A DNA stretch of 6,261 nucleotides from Pseudomonadota bacterium (lineage in GTDB: Bacteria > Pseudomonadota > Gammaproteobacteria > Burkholderiales > Burkholderiaceae). This document shows positions 1 to 4,678 of this stretch, one piece after another. The stretch is taken from NCBI GenBank assembly GCA_963205525.1, contig CAUJJP010000204.1:1-6261 (forward strand). The letters run 5' to 3'. Below the pieces are notes generated by a model that did not search any database, was not told the origin of the DNA, and saw only the letters and a list, made by a program, of their open reading frames with translations. Both the position numbers and the translations under genes were made by a program. How positions within the stretch are numbered: position 1 is the first letter of the stretch; each line of letters starts with the position of its first letter.

Positions 1-44
1 AACTGGCGGCACGGCTGGCACCGGTGCTGCAGGCCGTGCCATGA
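1..44 (+). CDS. C-terminal end of an unidentified upstream gene (partial)
   Basis: An open frame enters from the left edge and ends at the TGA at 42-44. The visible tail reads LAARLAPVLQAVP, an ordinary amphipathic C-terminus with C/G-ending codons like the neighbouring genes. Its stop overlaps the ATG at 41 in an ATGA arrangement, the usual sign of translationally coupled genes in one operon. That overlap is the main reason to believe the frame is real. Thirteen residues are too few to assign a family. A chance open frame remains possible in DNA this rich in GC. Confidence 0.45.
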   Translation, partial: LAARLAPVLQAVP

Positions 45-301
45 GTCTGCCGCTGCTACGCGACAATCCCGGCATGCAGATCGACAAGGAAATCGACGCC
101 TCGGGCCTGGCCTGCCCGATGCCGATCGTGAAGGCGCGCAAGGCGCTGGACGGCATGGCCAGCGGCCAGGTGCTGCGCATCGTCGGCACCGACCCCGGCT
201 CGCTGGACGACATGCCGACCCTGGCCGAGAGCGGCGGCCACACCCTGATCTCGGCCACCGACGAAGGCGAACGCTACGTCTTCCTGATCCGCAAGGGCTA
301 A
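41..301 (+). CDS. TusA/YeeD-family sulfur carrier protein
   Basis: This is a small cytoplasmic sulfur-carrier protein of the TusA (SirA/YeeD/YedF) family. It shows the family signature Gly-Leu-Ala-Cys-Pro-Met-Pro: Cys25 (codon 113-115) in the CPxP motif is the residue that carries persulfide sulfur. It is followed by the amphipathic helix IVKARKAL and the DPGS segment typical of TusA-like proteins. From ATG 41 the product is 86 aa. From the internal ATG at 74 it would be 75 aa, closer to the usual family length and beginning with the family-like MQIDKEIDASG. I chose 41 because it overlaps the preceding stop as ATGA; neither start has a strong Shine-Dalgarno. The YeeE-type transporter gene lies 175 bases downstream on the same strand, and this pairing is known in bacteria, where the carrier takes sulfur from the imported compound. 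It could instead serve another sulfur-relay partner. The family is near certain, the start is not. Confidence 0.93.
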   Translation: MSLPLLRDNPGMQIDKEIDASGLACPMPIVKARKALDGMASGQVLRIVGTDPGSLDDMPTLAESGGHTLISATDEGERYVFLIRKG

Positions 302-315
302 GGCTGGACGTGGGT

Positions 316-347
316 CCCCACCTGCGTGGGGACACACGCCTGCCGAA
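316..347. repeat. Palindromic intergenic repeat, copy 1
   Basis: This 32-base unit recurs at 391-422 with one difference (C at 343, T at 418). Its core CCCCAC-CTGC-GTGGGG is a perfect 6-bp stem with a 4-base loop. In this copy the stem extends outward to 309-321 pairing with 326-338, 13 positions with one mismatch (313 against 334). It begins 15 bases after the sulfur-carrier stop, so the transcript could fold here. There is no T-run, so it is not a classic intrinsic terminator. It may be a REP-like element or a transcript-stabilising hairpin. Confidence 0.85.
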
Positions 348-351
348 TCGT

Positions 352-369
352 CCCGGCATGCTTGCCGGG
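352..369. repeat. Short perfect hairpin between the two repeat copies
   Basis: CCCGGCA (352-358) and TGCCGGG (363-369) form a perfect 7-bp stem around the loop TGCT. It lies between the two copies of the 32-base repeat and makes this gap a run of three GC-rich hairpins. No T-tract follows. A role in transcript folding or attenuation is possible but not shown. Confidence 0.6.
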
Positions 370-390
370 GCGTGGGTGGCATCGCACCGA

Positions 391-422
391 CCCCACCTGC
401 GTGGGGACACACGCCTGTCGAA
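391..422. repeat. Palindromic intergenic repeat, copy 2
   Basis: This is the second copy of the unit at 316-347, identical at 31 of 32 positions and in direct orientation, 75 bases from start to start. The 6-bp core stem (391-396 with 401-406) is intact, but the left flank differs and the long outer stem of copy 1 is lost. It ends 54 bases before the transporter start codon. The rest of the 302-476 gap holds no gene I can support. Confidence 0.85.
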
Positions 423-466
423 GTGGCAGCGCCGGTGCATGATGGCGCCGCCACCACGCGCCCGCC

Positions 467-472
467 AAGGAG
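467..472 (+). promoter_or_regulatory. Shine-Dalgarno that fixes the transporter start
   Basis: AAGGAG lies four bases before the ATG at 477. The reading frame is open further upstream (to about 372), but that extension runs through the palindromic repeat and encodes nothing resembling the family. The ribosome site therefore places the true start at 477. Confidence 0.8.
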
Positions 473-476
473 CCCC

Positions 477-1595
477 ATGAGCGATCCCGCAGACCTGTCC
501 CACATCGTCGTCGTCGGCGGCCTGCTGCTGGGCGCGGTGTTCGGCGCCGTCGCCCAGCGCGCCAACTTCTGCACCATGGGGGCGGTCTCGGACATCGTCA
601 ACATGGGCCACTGGGGCCGCATGCGCATGTGGCTGCTGGCGGTGGCGGTGGCGGTGCTGGGCAGCACGGCGCTGGCCAGTGCCGGCCTGGTGGACCTGGC
701 GCAGGCGGTGGTGCAGCGCCCGCGCATCGCCTGGCTCTCGCTGCTCGTCGGCGGGCTGGTGTTCGGGGTCGGCATGACCATGGCCGGCGGCTGCGCGAAC
801 CGCAACCTGGTGCGCATCGGCGGCGGCAGCCTGCGCTCGCTGGTGGTGATGGTGTTCATGGGCCTGGCGGCCTACATGACGATGCGCGGCCTGTTCGCCC
901 AGTGGCGTGCCGACTGGCTGGACCCGGTGGCGATAGACCTCGGCGCCGCCGGCTGGCCGGACCAGGGACTGGGCAGCGCGCTGGCCAGGCTGGGCGGCGT
1001 GGAGCCGGCGCTCGCGCGCTGGATCGCCGCCGCGGCGGTGGCCGGCGCGCTGGCGCTGTTCGCGCTCAAGGACGCGCGCTTTCGCGCCAACCGCGTGCAG
1101 TGGCTGTCGGGGGTGGCGATCGGCCTCGTGATCGTCGGCGGCTGGGTCGTGAGCGGCAAGCTCGGCTACGGCGAGGACCCGCAGACGCTGGAGAACGTGT
1201 TCTTCGCCACCAACTCGCGCGCCCTGGAGTCGATGAGCTTCGTCGGCCCGTCGGCGTACGCGCTGGAGCTGTTGATGCGCTGGACCGACGCTTCGCTGCA
1301 CCTGAGCTTCGGCATCGCGGCGCTGCTCGGCGTCGTCGCCGGGTCGGCGGCGGTGGCGCTCGCGACCCGGCGCTTCCGCTGGGAGGCTTTTGCCAGCCTG
1401 GCCGACCTGCGCCAGCAGCTGCTGGGCGCGGTGCTGATGGGCTTTGGCGGCGTCACCGCGCTGGGCTGCACCATCGGCCAGGGCTTGAGCGGGCTGTCGA
1501 CGCTGGCGATCGGTTCCTTCATCGCCGTCGCCGGCATCGTCGCCGGCTCGGTGGGGTGGCTGAAGTACACCCTGGGGCGCGAATCCCGGGGCTGA
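477..1595 (+). CDS. YeeE/YedE-family (TsuA-type) sulfur-compound transporter
   Basis: This is a 372-aa polytopic inner-membrane protein of the YeeE/YedE family, whose characterised member TsuA imports thiosulfate. Hydrophobic segments alternate with short polar loops along the whole chain, consistent with about nine or ten membrane helices. The three family cysteines are in their expected settings: Cys32 in ANFCTMG, Cys106 in AGGCANRNLVR and Cys331 in ALGCTIGQG. In TsuA such cysteines line the path and make transient contacts with the substrate. The second and third settings are the two pseudo-symmetric GGC/GC-T repeats of the family. Length is typical of the single-chain form. The start at 477 has AAGGAG four bases upstream. 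The TusA-like gene just upstream supports a joint role in bringing in and passing on reduced sulfur. The substrate is inferred from the family and could be another sulfur or selenium compound. Family assignment is very secure. Confidence 0.93.
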   Translation: MSDPADLSHIVVVGGLLLGAVFGAVAQRANFCTMGAVSDIVNMGHWGRMRMWLLAVAVAVLGSTALASAGLVDLAQAVVQRPRIAWLSLLVGGLVFGVGMTMAGGCANRNLVRIGGGSLRSLVVMVFMGLAAYMTMRGLFAQWRADWLDPVAIDLGAAGWPDQGLGSALARLGGVEPALARWIAAAAVAGALALFALKDARFRANRVQWLSGVAIGLVIVGGWVVSGKLGYGEDPQTLENVFFATNSRALESMSFVGPSAYALELLMRWTDASLHLSFGIAALLGVVAGSAAVALATRRFRWEAFASLADLRQQLLGAVLMGFGGVTALGCTIGQGLSGLSTLAIGSFIAVAGIVAGSVGWLKYTLGRESRG

Positions 1596-1684
1596 CGCCG
1601 CAGCAGCTTCGGCCACCGCCATCGGCCTCGCGACCATCCAGTCCCTGTTCGAGCCGCCGAGCACCGGCCGGCCTGAGATTCTGA

Positions 1685-1762
1685 GCGCCCCAGGGCCGGG
1701 CTGCGCCCAGCCCGCCCCCCGCGGGGGTCAAGGAAACTTGGGACGGCCCGGCGTTCCCTTGA
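1685..1762. repeat. Composite palindromic intergenic element, full-looking copy
   Basis: Three inverted repeats sit in a row in the gap between the transporter and the small membrane-protein gene. First, GGGCCGGGC (1693-1701) pairs with GCCCAGCCC (1705-1713) at 8 of 9 positions. Second, CCCCCGCGGGGG (1716-1727) is a perfect palindrome. Third, positions 1728-1737 pair with 1753-1762 at 9 of 10 positions and enclose a small CAAG-GAAA-CTTG hairpin. The left part (1685-1722) recurs at 4044-4081 with three differences, so it behaves as a dispersed element. It could help end transcription from the left. The last arm abuts the ribosome site of the next gene. Confidence 0.65.
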
Positions 1763-1772
1763 GAGGACATTG

Positions 1773-2219
1773 ATGGTCAGCACCCCGCGACGCGCCCTTG
1801 TCCTGCTGCTGCTCGTCACCGCCGCGCTGGCCGCGGCCGGCGGCTGGTGGTGGGCGCGCGGCGCGGCTGGGGCCGGCGCCCTGCACCAGCTTGCGCCAGC
1901 CTCGGTGCGCGCAGGCACGGCCTTCGAGATCAAGGTGCTGGCCGGCGTCTGGGGCAAAGGCCGCGAACCGGCCCAGCGCTACGCGGGCTGGTCGCTGCAG
2001 CTGCTGCGCGACGGGCAGCCGTTCGGTGCGGCACTGGCGCCGACACGCAGCGGGCGCGAGGGCGAGCGTGTGGCGGTGTGGTTCACGGCAACGGCACCGG
2101 CAGCGTCATCGTCAGCGTCATCGTCTGGCGCTCCGTCGCTGACCTGGCGGCTGCGATTTCGTTTCGACGGGCAGGCCCATGAGGTAGCCGGTCCTCACCC
2201 GGTCGCGGTCCTGCCCTGA
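1773..2219 (+). CDS. Small membrane-anchored or secreted protein, function unknown
   Basis: I do not recognise a family for this 148-aa product. Two arginines (6-7) precede a hydrophobic stretch at about residues 8-28, ending in a Trp-Trp-Trp cluster. This reads as an N-terminal membrane anchor or uncleaved signal, so the rest should lie outside the cytoplasm. The remainder (about 38-148) has alternating hydrophobic and charged residues that suggest beta strands, perhaps an Ig-like sandwich, interrupted by a Ser/Ala-rich linker near residues 108-118 that comes from a 12-base tandem duplication. There is no cysteine and no catalytic motif. The start is ATG 1773, preceded by AGAGGA at 1762-1767; the TTG at 1770 is a poorer choice. 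It converges with the IclR gene, 26 bases away, so it is not part of the aromatic operon. It could be a third member of the sulfur module, but only by position. Codon use supports a real gene. Confidence 0.7.
   Translation: MVSTPRRALVLLLLVTAALAAAGGWWWARGAAGAGALHQLAPASVRAGTAFEIKVLAGVWGKGREPAQRYAGWSLQLLRDGQPFGAALAPTRSGREGERVAVWFTATAPAASSSASSSGAPSLTWRLRFRFDGQAHEVAGPHPVAVLP
2101..2124 (+). repeat. 12-base perfect tandem duplication inside a coding region
   Basis: CAGCGTCATCGT occurs twice head to tail. Being a multiple of three it keeps the frame and yields a Ser/Ala-rich linker in the small membrane protein. Such units can expand or contract by slippage. Confidence 0.85.
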
Positions 2220-2232
2220 CCGCCGACGGCGG
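2220..2232. terminator. Short hairpin between convergent genes, possible weak terminator
   Basis: CCGCC-GAC-GGCGG directly follows the stop of the + strand gene and sits 13 bases beyond the stop of the - strand IclR gene. The stem is only 5 bp and has no T-run on either side. A bidirectional terminator role rests mainly on position. Confidence 0.3.
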
Positions 2233-2245
2233 GACGCCTGCGGCA

Positions 2246-2986
2246 TCAGGCCACGCGCGCGCCCAGCTGACGCGAGATCTCCGCCGCGCAGGCCTTGAGC
2301 GCCTGCGCCGGTGCGCCCTCGGGGCGGACATCGAAGCTCGCGCCCGGGCCGACCGCGGTCAGGCTCATGACCAGCCGGTGGCCGGCATCGAACACCGGTG
2401 CCGCCAGCGCCGACAGCCCGGCCACCGCGCCGTCGCTGGCGCTGGCCACCCCGGCATCGCGCACGCCGGCCAGCTCGCGCTCGAAGGCGGCGTCGATCAC
2501 GGCCTCGGGGTCGGCGGCGCGGATCTGCGCCGGCGGCAGCCAGGCCGCGAACAAGGTGCCGGTGGCGGTGCCGCGCAGCGTCATCACGGTGCCGTGGCGC
2601 ATCGCCACGTGGATGGGCAGCGGCCCCGGCTCGGTGCGCACGATGGTGGCGCCGCGCGGACCCCAGACCGCGATGCCGACCGTCTGCCCCACCGCCTCGG
2701 CCAGTCCGCGCAGTTGCTCGCTGGCCAGGCGAACCGGGTCGCTTTGCTGCAGGCTGATCAGGCCGAGCTGCATGGTCAGGGGGCCAAGACGATAGTGACC
2801 GCTCACGTCATCTTGCGTGATCAGACCCAGCTTGCCGAAGCTGACGAGGTAGGGGTGGGCCTTGGGCGGCGTCATGTCGGCCGCCTGCGCCAGGTCCTTC
2901 AAGGCCATCGGCCGGCCCTCGTGCACCAGGGCCAGCAGCAGCCGGCCGCCGACCTCGATGCTCTGGATGCCTCGTTGTTCCTTCAT
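2246..2986 (-). CDS. IclR-family transcriptional regulator
   Basis: This is a 246-aa cytoplasmic DNA-binding protein of the IclR family. The N-terminal winged helix-turn-helix covers about residues 6-66: it opens with the family-like RGIQSIEVGGRLL, and the helices run through ALKDLAQAADMTPPKAHPYL. The C-terminal effector-binding domain (about 75-246) holds segments such as GQTVGIAVWG, TLRGTATGTLFAAWLP and AGLSALAAPVFD, the usual places where IclR proteins contact small aromatic or organic-acid ligands. The ATG at 2986 is preferred over the in-frame TTG at 3022, because the promoter predicted on this strand would start transcription near 3012, downstream of that TTG. It is divergent from the MBL-VOC-monooxygenase operon and shares a palindromic operator candidate with it, so it probably controls that operon and itself. 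Whether it activates or represses cannot be told. The ligand is likely an aromatic substrate or intermediate, by inference from the downstream monooxygenase. Confidence 0.93.
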   Translation of the reverse strand: MKEQRGIQSIEVGGRLLLALVHEGRPMALKDLAQAADMTPPKAHPYLVSFGKLGLITQDDVSGHYRLGPLTMQLGLISLQQSDPVRLASEQLRGLAEAVGQTVGIAVWGPRGATIVRTEPGPLPIHVAMRHGTVMTLRGTATGTLFAAWLPPAQIRAADPEAVIDAAFERELAGVRDAGVASASDGAVAGLSALAAPVFDAGHRLVMSLTAVGPGASFDVRPEGAPAQALKACAAEISRQLGARVA

Positions 2987-3015
2987 ATCCCTAGTTTCGC
3001 GTAAGTGGAATGCAT

Positions 3016-3044
3016 TGGACAATAACGAATGTTTGATCTAAGAT
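3016..3044 (+). promoter_or_regulatory. Predicted sigma70-type promoter of the MBL-VOC-monooxygenase operon
   Basis: TGGACA (3016-3021, five of six matches to TTGACA) is followed after 17 bases by TAAGAT (3039-3044, four of six matches to TATAAT). Transcription would begin near 3051, giving a leader of about 39 bases before the ATG at 3090. The -10 box lies within the palindrome at 3033-3047, so a bound regulator would block or remodel this promoter. The assignment is by eye. Confidence 0.5.
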
Positions 3045-3047
3045 CAA
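3019..3047 (-). promoter_or_regulatory. Predicted promoter of the IclR gene
   Basis: Read on the - strand, TTGATC (3047-3042) and TATTGT (3024-3019) are separated by 17 bases and match the -35 and -10 consensus at four of six positions each. The -35 box is the right half of the palindrome. Initiation would fall near 3012, leaving about 25 bases before the ATG at 2986. The two divergent promoters overlap almost completely. Confidence 0.45.
3033..3047. promoter_or_regulatory. 15-base palindrome, candidate IclR operator
   Basis: TTGATCT-A-AGATCAA has two perfect 7-base arms around one central base. It lies in the divergent gap between the IclR gene and the operon it faces. It covers the -10 box of the operon promoter and the -35 box of the IclR promoter. 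A further short inverted pair, CGAAT (3026-3030) and ATTCG (3053-3057), flanks it. IclR proteins commonly bind pseudo-palindromes of about this size next to or over their promoters. This is the best operator candidate here. Confidence 0.65.
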
Positions 3048-3089
3048 GCCTGATTCGACATAGACGAACGCATTCAATTGGAGCAGATG

Positions 3090-4565
3090 ATGAGCAAAGC
3101 CTTCGCCAGCCAAGCCGACCTCGAGGAAAAGAAGGTCAGCTTCACCCGGCTCTCAGAGCACGCCTGGGCCTACACCGCCGAGGGCGACCCGAACACCGGC
3201 ATCGTGATCGGCGACGACGCGGTGATGGTGATAGACACCCAGGCCACGCCGGTGATGGCGGCCGACGTCATCCGCCGCATCCGCGAGGTGACCGACAAGC
3301 CGATCAAGTACGTGGTGCTGAGCCATTACCACGCGGTGCGCGTGCTCGGCGCCAGCGCCTACCAGCCCGAGCACATCATCGCCAGCGAAGACACGCTGGA
3401 CCTCATCCGCGAGCGCGGCGAGCAGGACAAGGCGAGCGAGATCGGTCGCTTCCCGCGCCTGTTCCGCGCCGTGGAAAGCGTGCCGCCCGGTCTGACCTGG
3501 CCGACCATGAGCTTCACCGGCCGCATGACGCTGTGGCTGGGCAAGCTGGAAGTGCAGCTGATCCAGCTCGGCCGCGGCCACACCAAGGGCGACACCGTGG
3601 TCTGGCTGCCGCAGGAAAAGATCCTGTTCAGCGGCGACCTGGTCGAGTTCGACGCCACCCCTTACGCCGGCGACGCCTACTTCAGCGACTGGCCGCAGAC
3701 GCTGGACAACATCGCCGCCCTGCAGCCCGCGCAGCTGGTGCCCGGCCGTGGCCCGGCGCTGCAGACACCCGAGCAGGTGGCGCAGGGCCTGGCGGGCACG
3801 CGCGCCTTCGTCTCCGACGTGTTCGCCGCCGTGAAAGCGGGCGCGGCCGCCGGCAAGGACTTGAAGACCGTGTACCGGCAGACCATGGACGCGCTGCGCC
3901 CGACCTACGGCCAGTGGGTGATCTTCGACCACTGCATGCCCTTCGACGTCAGCCGCGCCTACGACGAGGCCACCGCCCACCGCGACCCGCGCATCTGGAC
4001 CGCCGAGCGCGACGTCGCGATGTGGACGGCGCTCGCGTCCTGCGCGCCCCCGGGCCGGGCTGCGCCCGGCCCGCGCCCCGCATCCACGCTTCCCCGCATC
4101 CCGCGCCGCCACCGACAGATTCAAGGAGACCCCGCATGGCCATCGAACGCATCCACCACGTCGCCTACCGCTGCAAGGACGCCAAGCAGACGGTGCAGTG
4201 GTACCGCGAGCACCTGGGCATGGAGTTCGTGCTCGCCATCGCCGAGGACAAGGTGCCGTCCACGCACGCCCCCGACCCCTACATGCACTTGTTCATGGAC
4301 GCCGGCGGCGGCAACATCCTGGCCTTCTTCGAGGTGCCCAACTCGCCGCCCATGGGCCGCGACGAGAACACCCCGGACTGGGTGCAGCACATCGCGTTCA
4401 AGGTCGGCAGCATGGACGAGCTGCTGGCGGCCAAGGCGCGGCTTCAGGCGGCCGGCATCGAGGTCATCGGGCCGACCGAGCACACCATCTTCAAGTCGAT
4501 CTACTTCCGCGACCCGAACGGCCACCGGCTGGAGCTGGTGTGTGACACCGCGACGCCGCAGATGA
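3090..4565 (+). CDS. MBL-fold protein with degenerate Zn2 site; 3' end reads into the next gene
   Basis: Residues 1 to about 317 are a metallo-beta-lactamase-fold protein. The usual HxHxDH motif reads HYHAVR (residues 79-84), so His79 and His81 are kept and the Asp and His are replaced by Val83 and Arg84. His164 (GRGHTKGD) and the bridging Asp183 (FSGDLV) are kept. The last histidine is replaced by Arg220 (PGRGPA). The first metal site thus looks intact and the second lost. I recall related proteins with the same HYHAVR, which suggests a conserved subfamily rather than a damaged gene. His281 in FDHCMPFD might substitute as a ligand. Start: ATG 3090 has GGAG (3080-3083) six bases upstream; ATG 3087 and TTG 3078 are alternatives. 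The recognisable domain ends near 4040 (AERDVAMWTAL), but no stop follows. The frame crosses a palindromic element and runs out of frame through most of the VOC gene to TGA 4563-4565, giving 491 aa with a Ser/Thr/Arg/Pro-rich tail unlike a real domain. It is the first gene of the putative aromatic operon; the substrate is unknown. Confidence 0.85.
   Translation: MSKAFASQADLEEKKVSFTRLSEHAWAYTAEGDPNTGIVIGDDAVMVIDTQATPVMAADVIRRIREVTDKPIKYVVLSHYHAVRVLGASAYQPEHIIASEDTLDLIRERGEQDKASEIGRFPRLFRAVESVPPGLTWPTMSFTGRMTLWLGKLEVQLIQLGRGHTKGDTVVWLPQEKILFSGDLVEFDATPYAGDAYFSDWPQTLDNIAALQPAQLVPGRGPALQTPEQVAQGLAGTRAFVSDVFAAVKAGAAAGKDLKTVYRQTMDALRPTYGQWVIFDHCMPFDVSRAYDEATAHRDPRIWTAERDVAMWTALASCAPPGRAAPGPRPASTLPRIPRRHRQIQGDPAWPSNASTTSPTAARTPSRRCSGTASTWAWSSCSPSPRTRCRPRTPPTPTCTCSWTPAAATSWPSSRCPTRRPWAATRTPRTGCSTSRSRSAAWTSCWRPRRGFRRPASRSSGRPSTPSSSRSTSATRTATGWSWCVTPRRRR
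4044..4081. repeat. Second copy of the palindromic intergenic element, at the MBL gene 3' end
   Basis: This stretch matches 1685-1722 at 35 of 38 positions. Its core is a perfect 9-bp inverted repeat, GGGCCGGGC (4052-4060) with GCCCGGCCC (4064-4072), around TGC. It lies immediately after the last recognisable codons of the MBL-fold domain and before the ribosome site of the VOC gene. It has no T-run. It may act as an in-operon hairpin affecting transcript processing. It contains no stop codon in any forward frame. Confidence 0.75.
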
Positions 4566-4675
4566 ACGCCAAGCTCGACGCCGTGAAGTGGGAGATGCTG
4601 GAGGAATGGTCGCGCACCAAGCGCGCCCCCAAGCACGCCGCCTGGATGCACGAGCAGGAATTCGCGGGGAACTGA
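4136..4675 (+). CDS. VOC-family (glyoxalase/extradiol dioxygenase fold) metalloprotein
   Basis: This is a 179-aa cytoplasmic protein with two beta-alpha-beta-beta-beta modules of the vicinal oxygen chelate superfamily. Module one (about 3-68) opens with RIHHVAYRCKD and module two (about 82-137) with WVQHIAFKV. Candidate metal ligands are His8, Glu66, His85 and Glu133, at places equivalent to the His/Glu/His/Glu set of glyoxalase I and with similar spacing. The segment before the last one, FRDPNGHRLELV, is typical of the superfamily. A C-terminal tail (about 140-179) rich in Trp, Lys and Glu follows the fold. The start is backed by AAGGAG at 4123-4128, seven bases upstream. Within an operon with an aromatic monooxygenase it could be a ring-cleaving or isomerising enzyme, but the ligand set looks more like glyoxalase I than the two-His-one-Glu extradiol dioxygenases. 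Exact reaction unknown. The stop is three bases before the monooxygenase start, so the two are probably translationally coupled. Confidence 0.9.
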   Translation: MAIERIHHVAYRCKDAKQTVQWYREHLGMEFVLAIAEDKVPSTHAPDPYMHLFMDAGGGNILAFFEVPNSPPMGRDENTPDWVQHIAFKVGSMDELLAAKARLQAAGIEVIGPTEHTIFKSIYFRDPNGHRLELVCDTATPQMNAKLDAVKWEMLEEWSRTKRAPKHAAWMHEQEFAGN

Positions 4676-4678
4676 CCG

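Noticed and set aside
316..422. CRISPR array of two repeats and one spacer
   Set aside because: The period is 75 bases rather than the ~61 of type I-E, there are only two units, the intervening sequence holds its own hairpin, and no cas gene is in view.
372..476. N-terminal extension of the transporter
   Set aside because: It translates the intergenic repeat, and the strong AAGGAG site places the start at 477.
56..859. 267-aa - strand frame with a duplicated VCPHAGG segment
   Set aside because: The duplication is only the palindromic DNA repeat read in this frame, and the frame lies opposite the TusA-like and transporter genes.
629..1684. 351-aa + strand frame overlapping the transporter gene
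   Set aside because: Gly/Arg/Ala-rich shadow translation; the transporter frame carries the conserved cysteines and membrane segments.
2295..3004. Forward-strand open frames over the IclR gene
   Set aside because: Low-complexity shadows; the - strand frame has the helix-turn-helix and effector domain of IclR proteins.
3029..4135. Frame 2 extension upstream of the VOC start, suggesting an N-terminal domain
   Set aside because: The extension is Arg/His/Pro-rich translation of the MBL gene in the wrong frame. The VOC gene has its own ribosome site at 4123-4128.
4041..4135. Programmed frameshift that makes an MBL-VOC fusion
   Set aside because: No slippery heptamer is seen, and the VOC gene has a good independent start. 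Open frames here are explained by lack of stops in GC-rich DNA.
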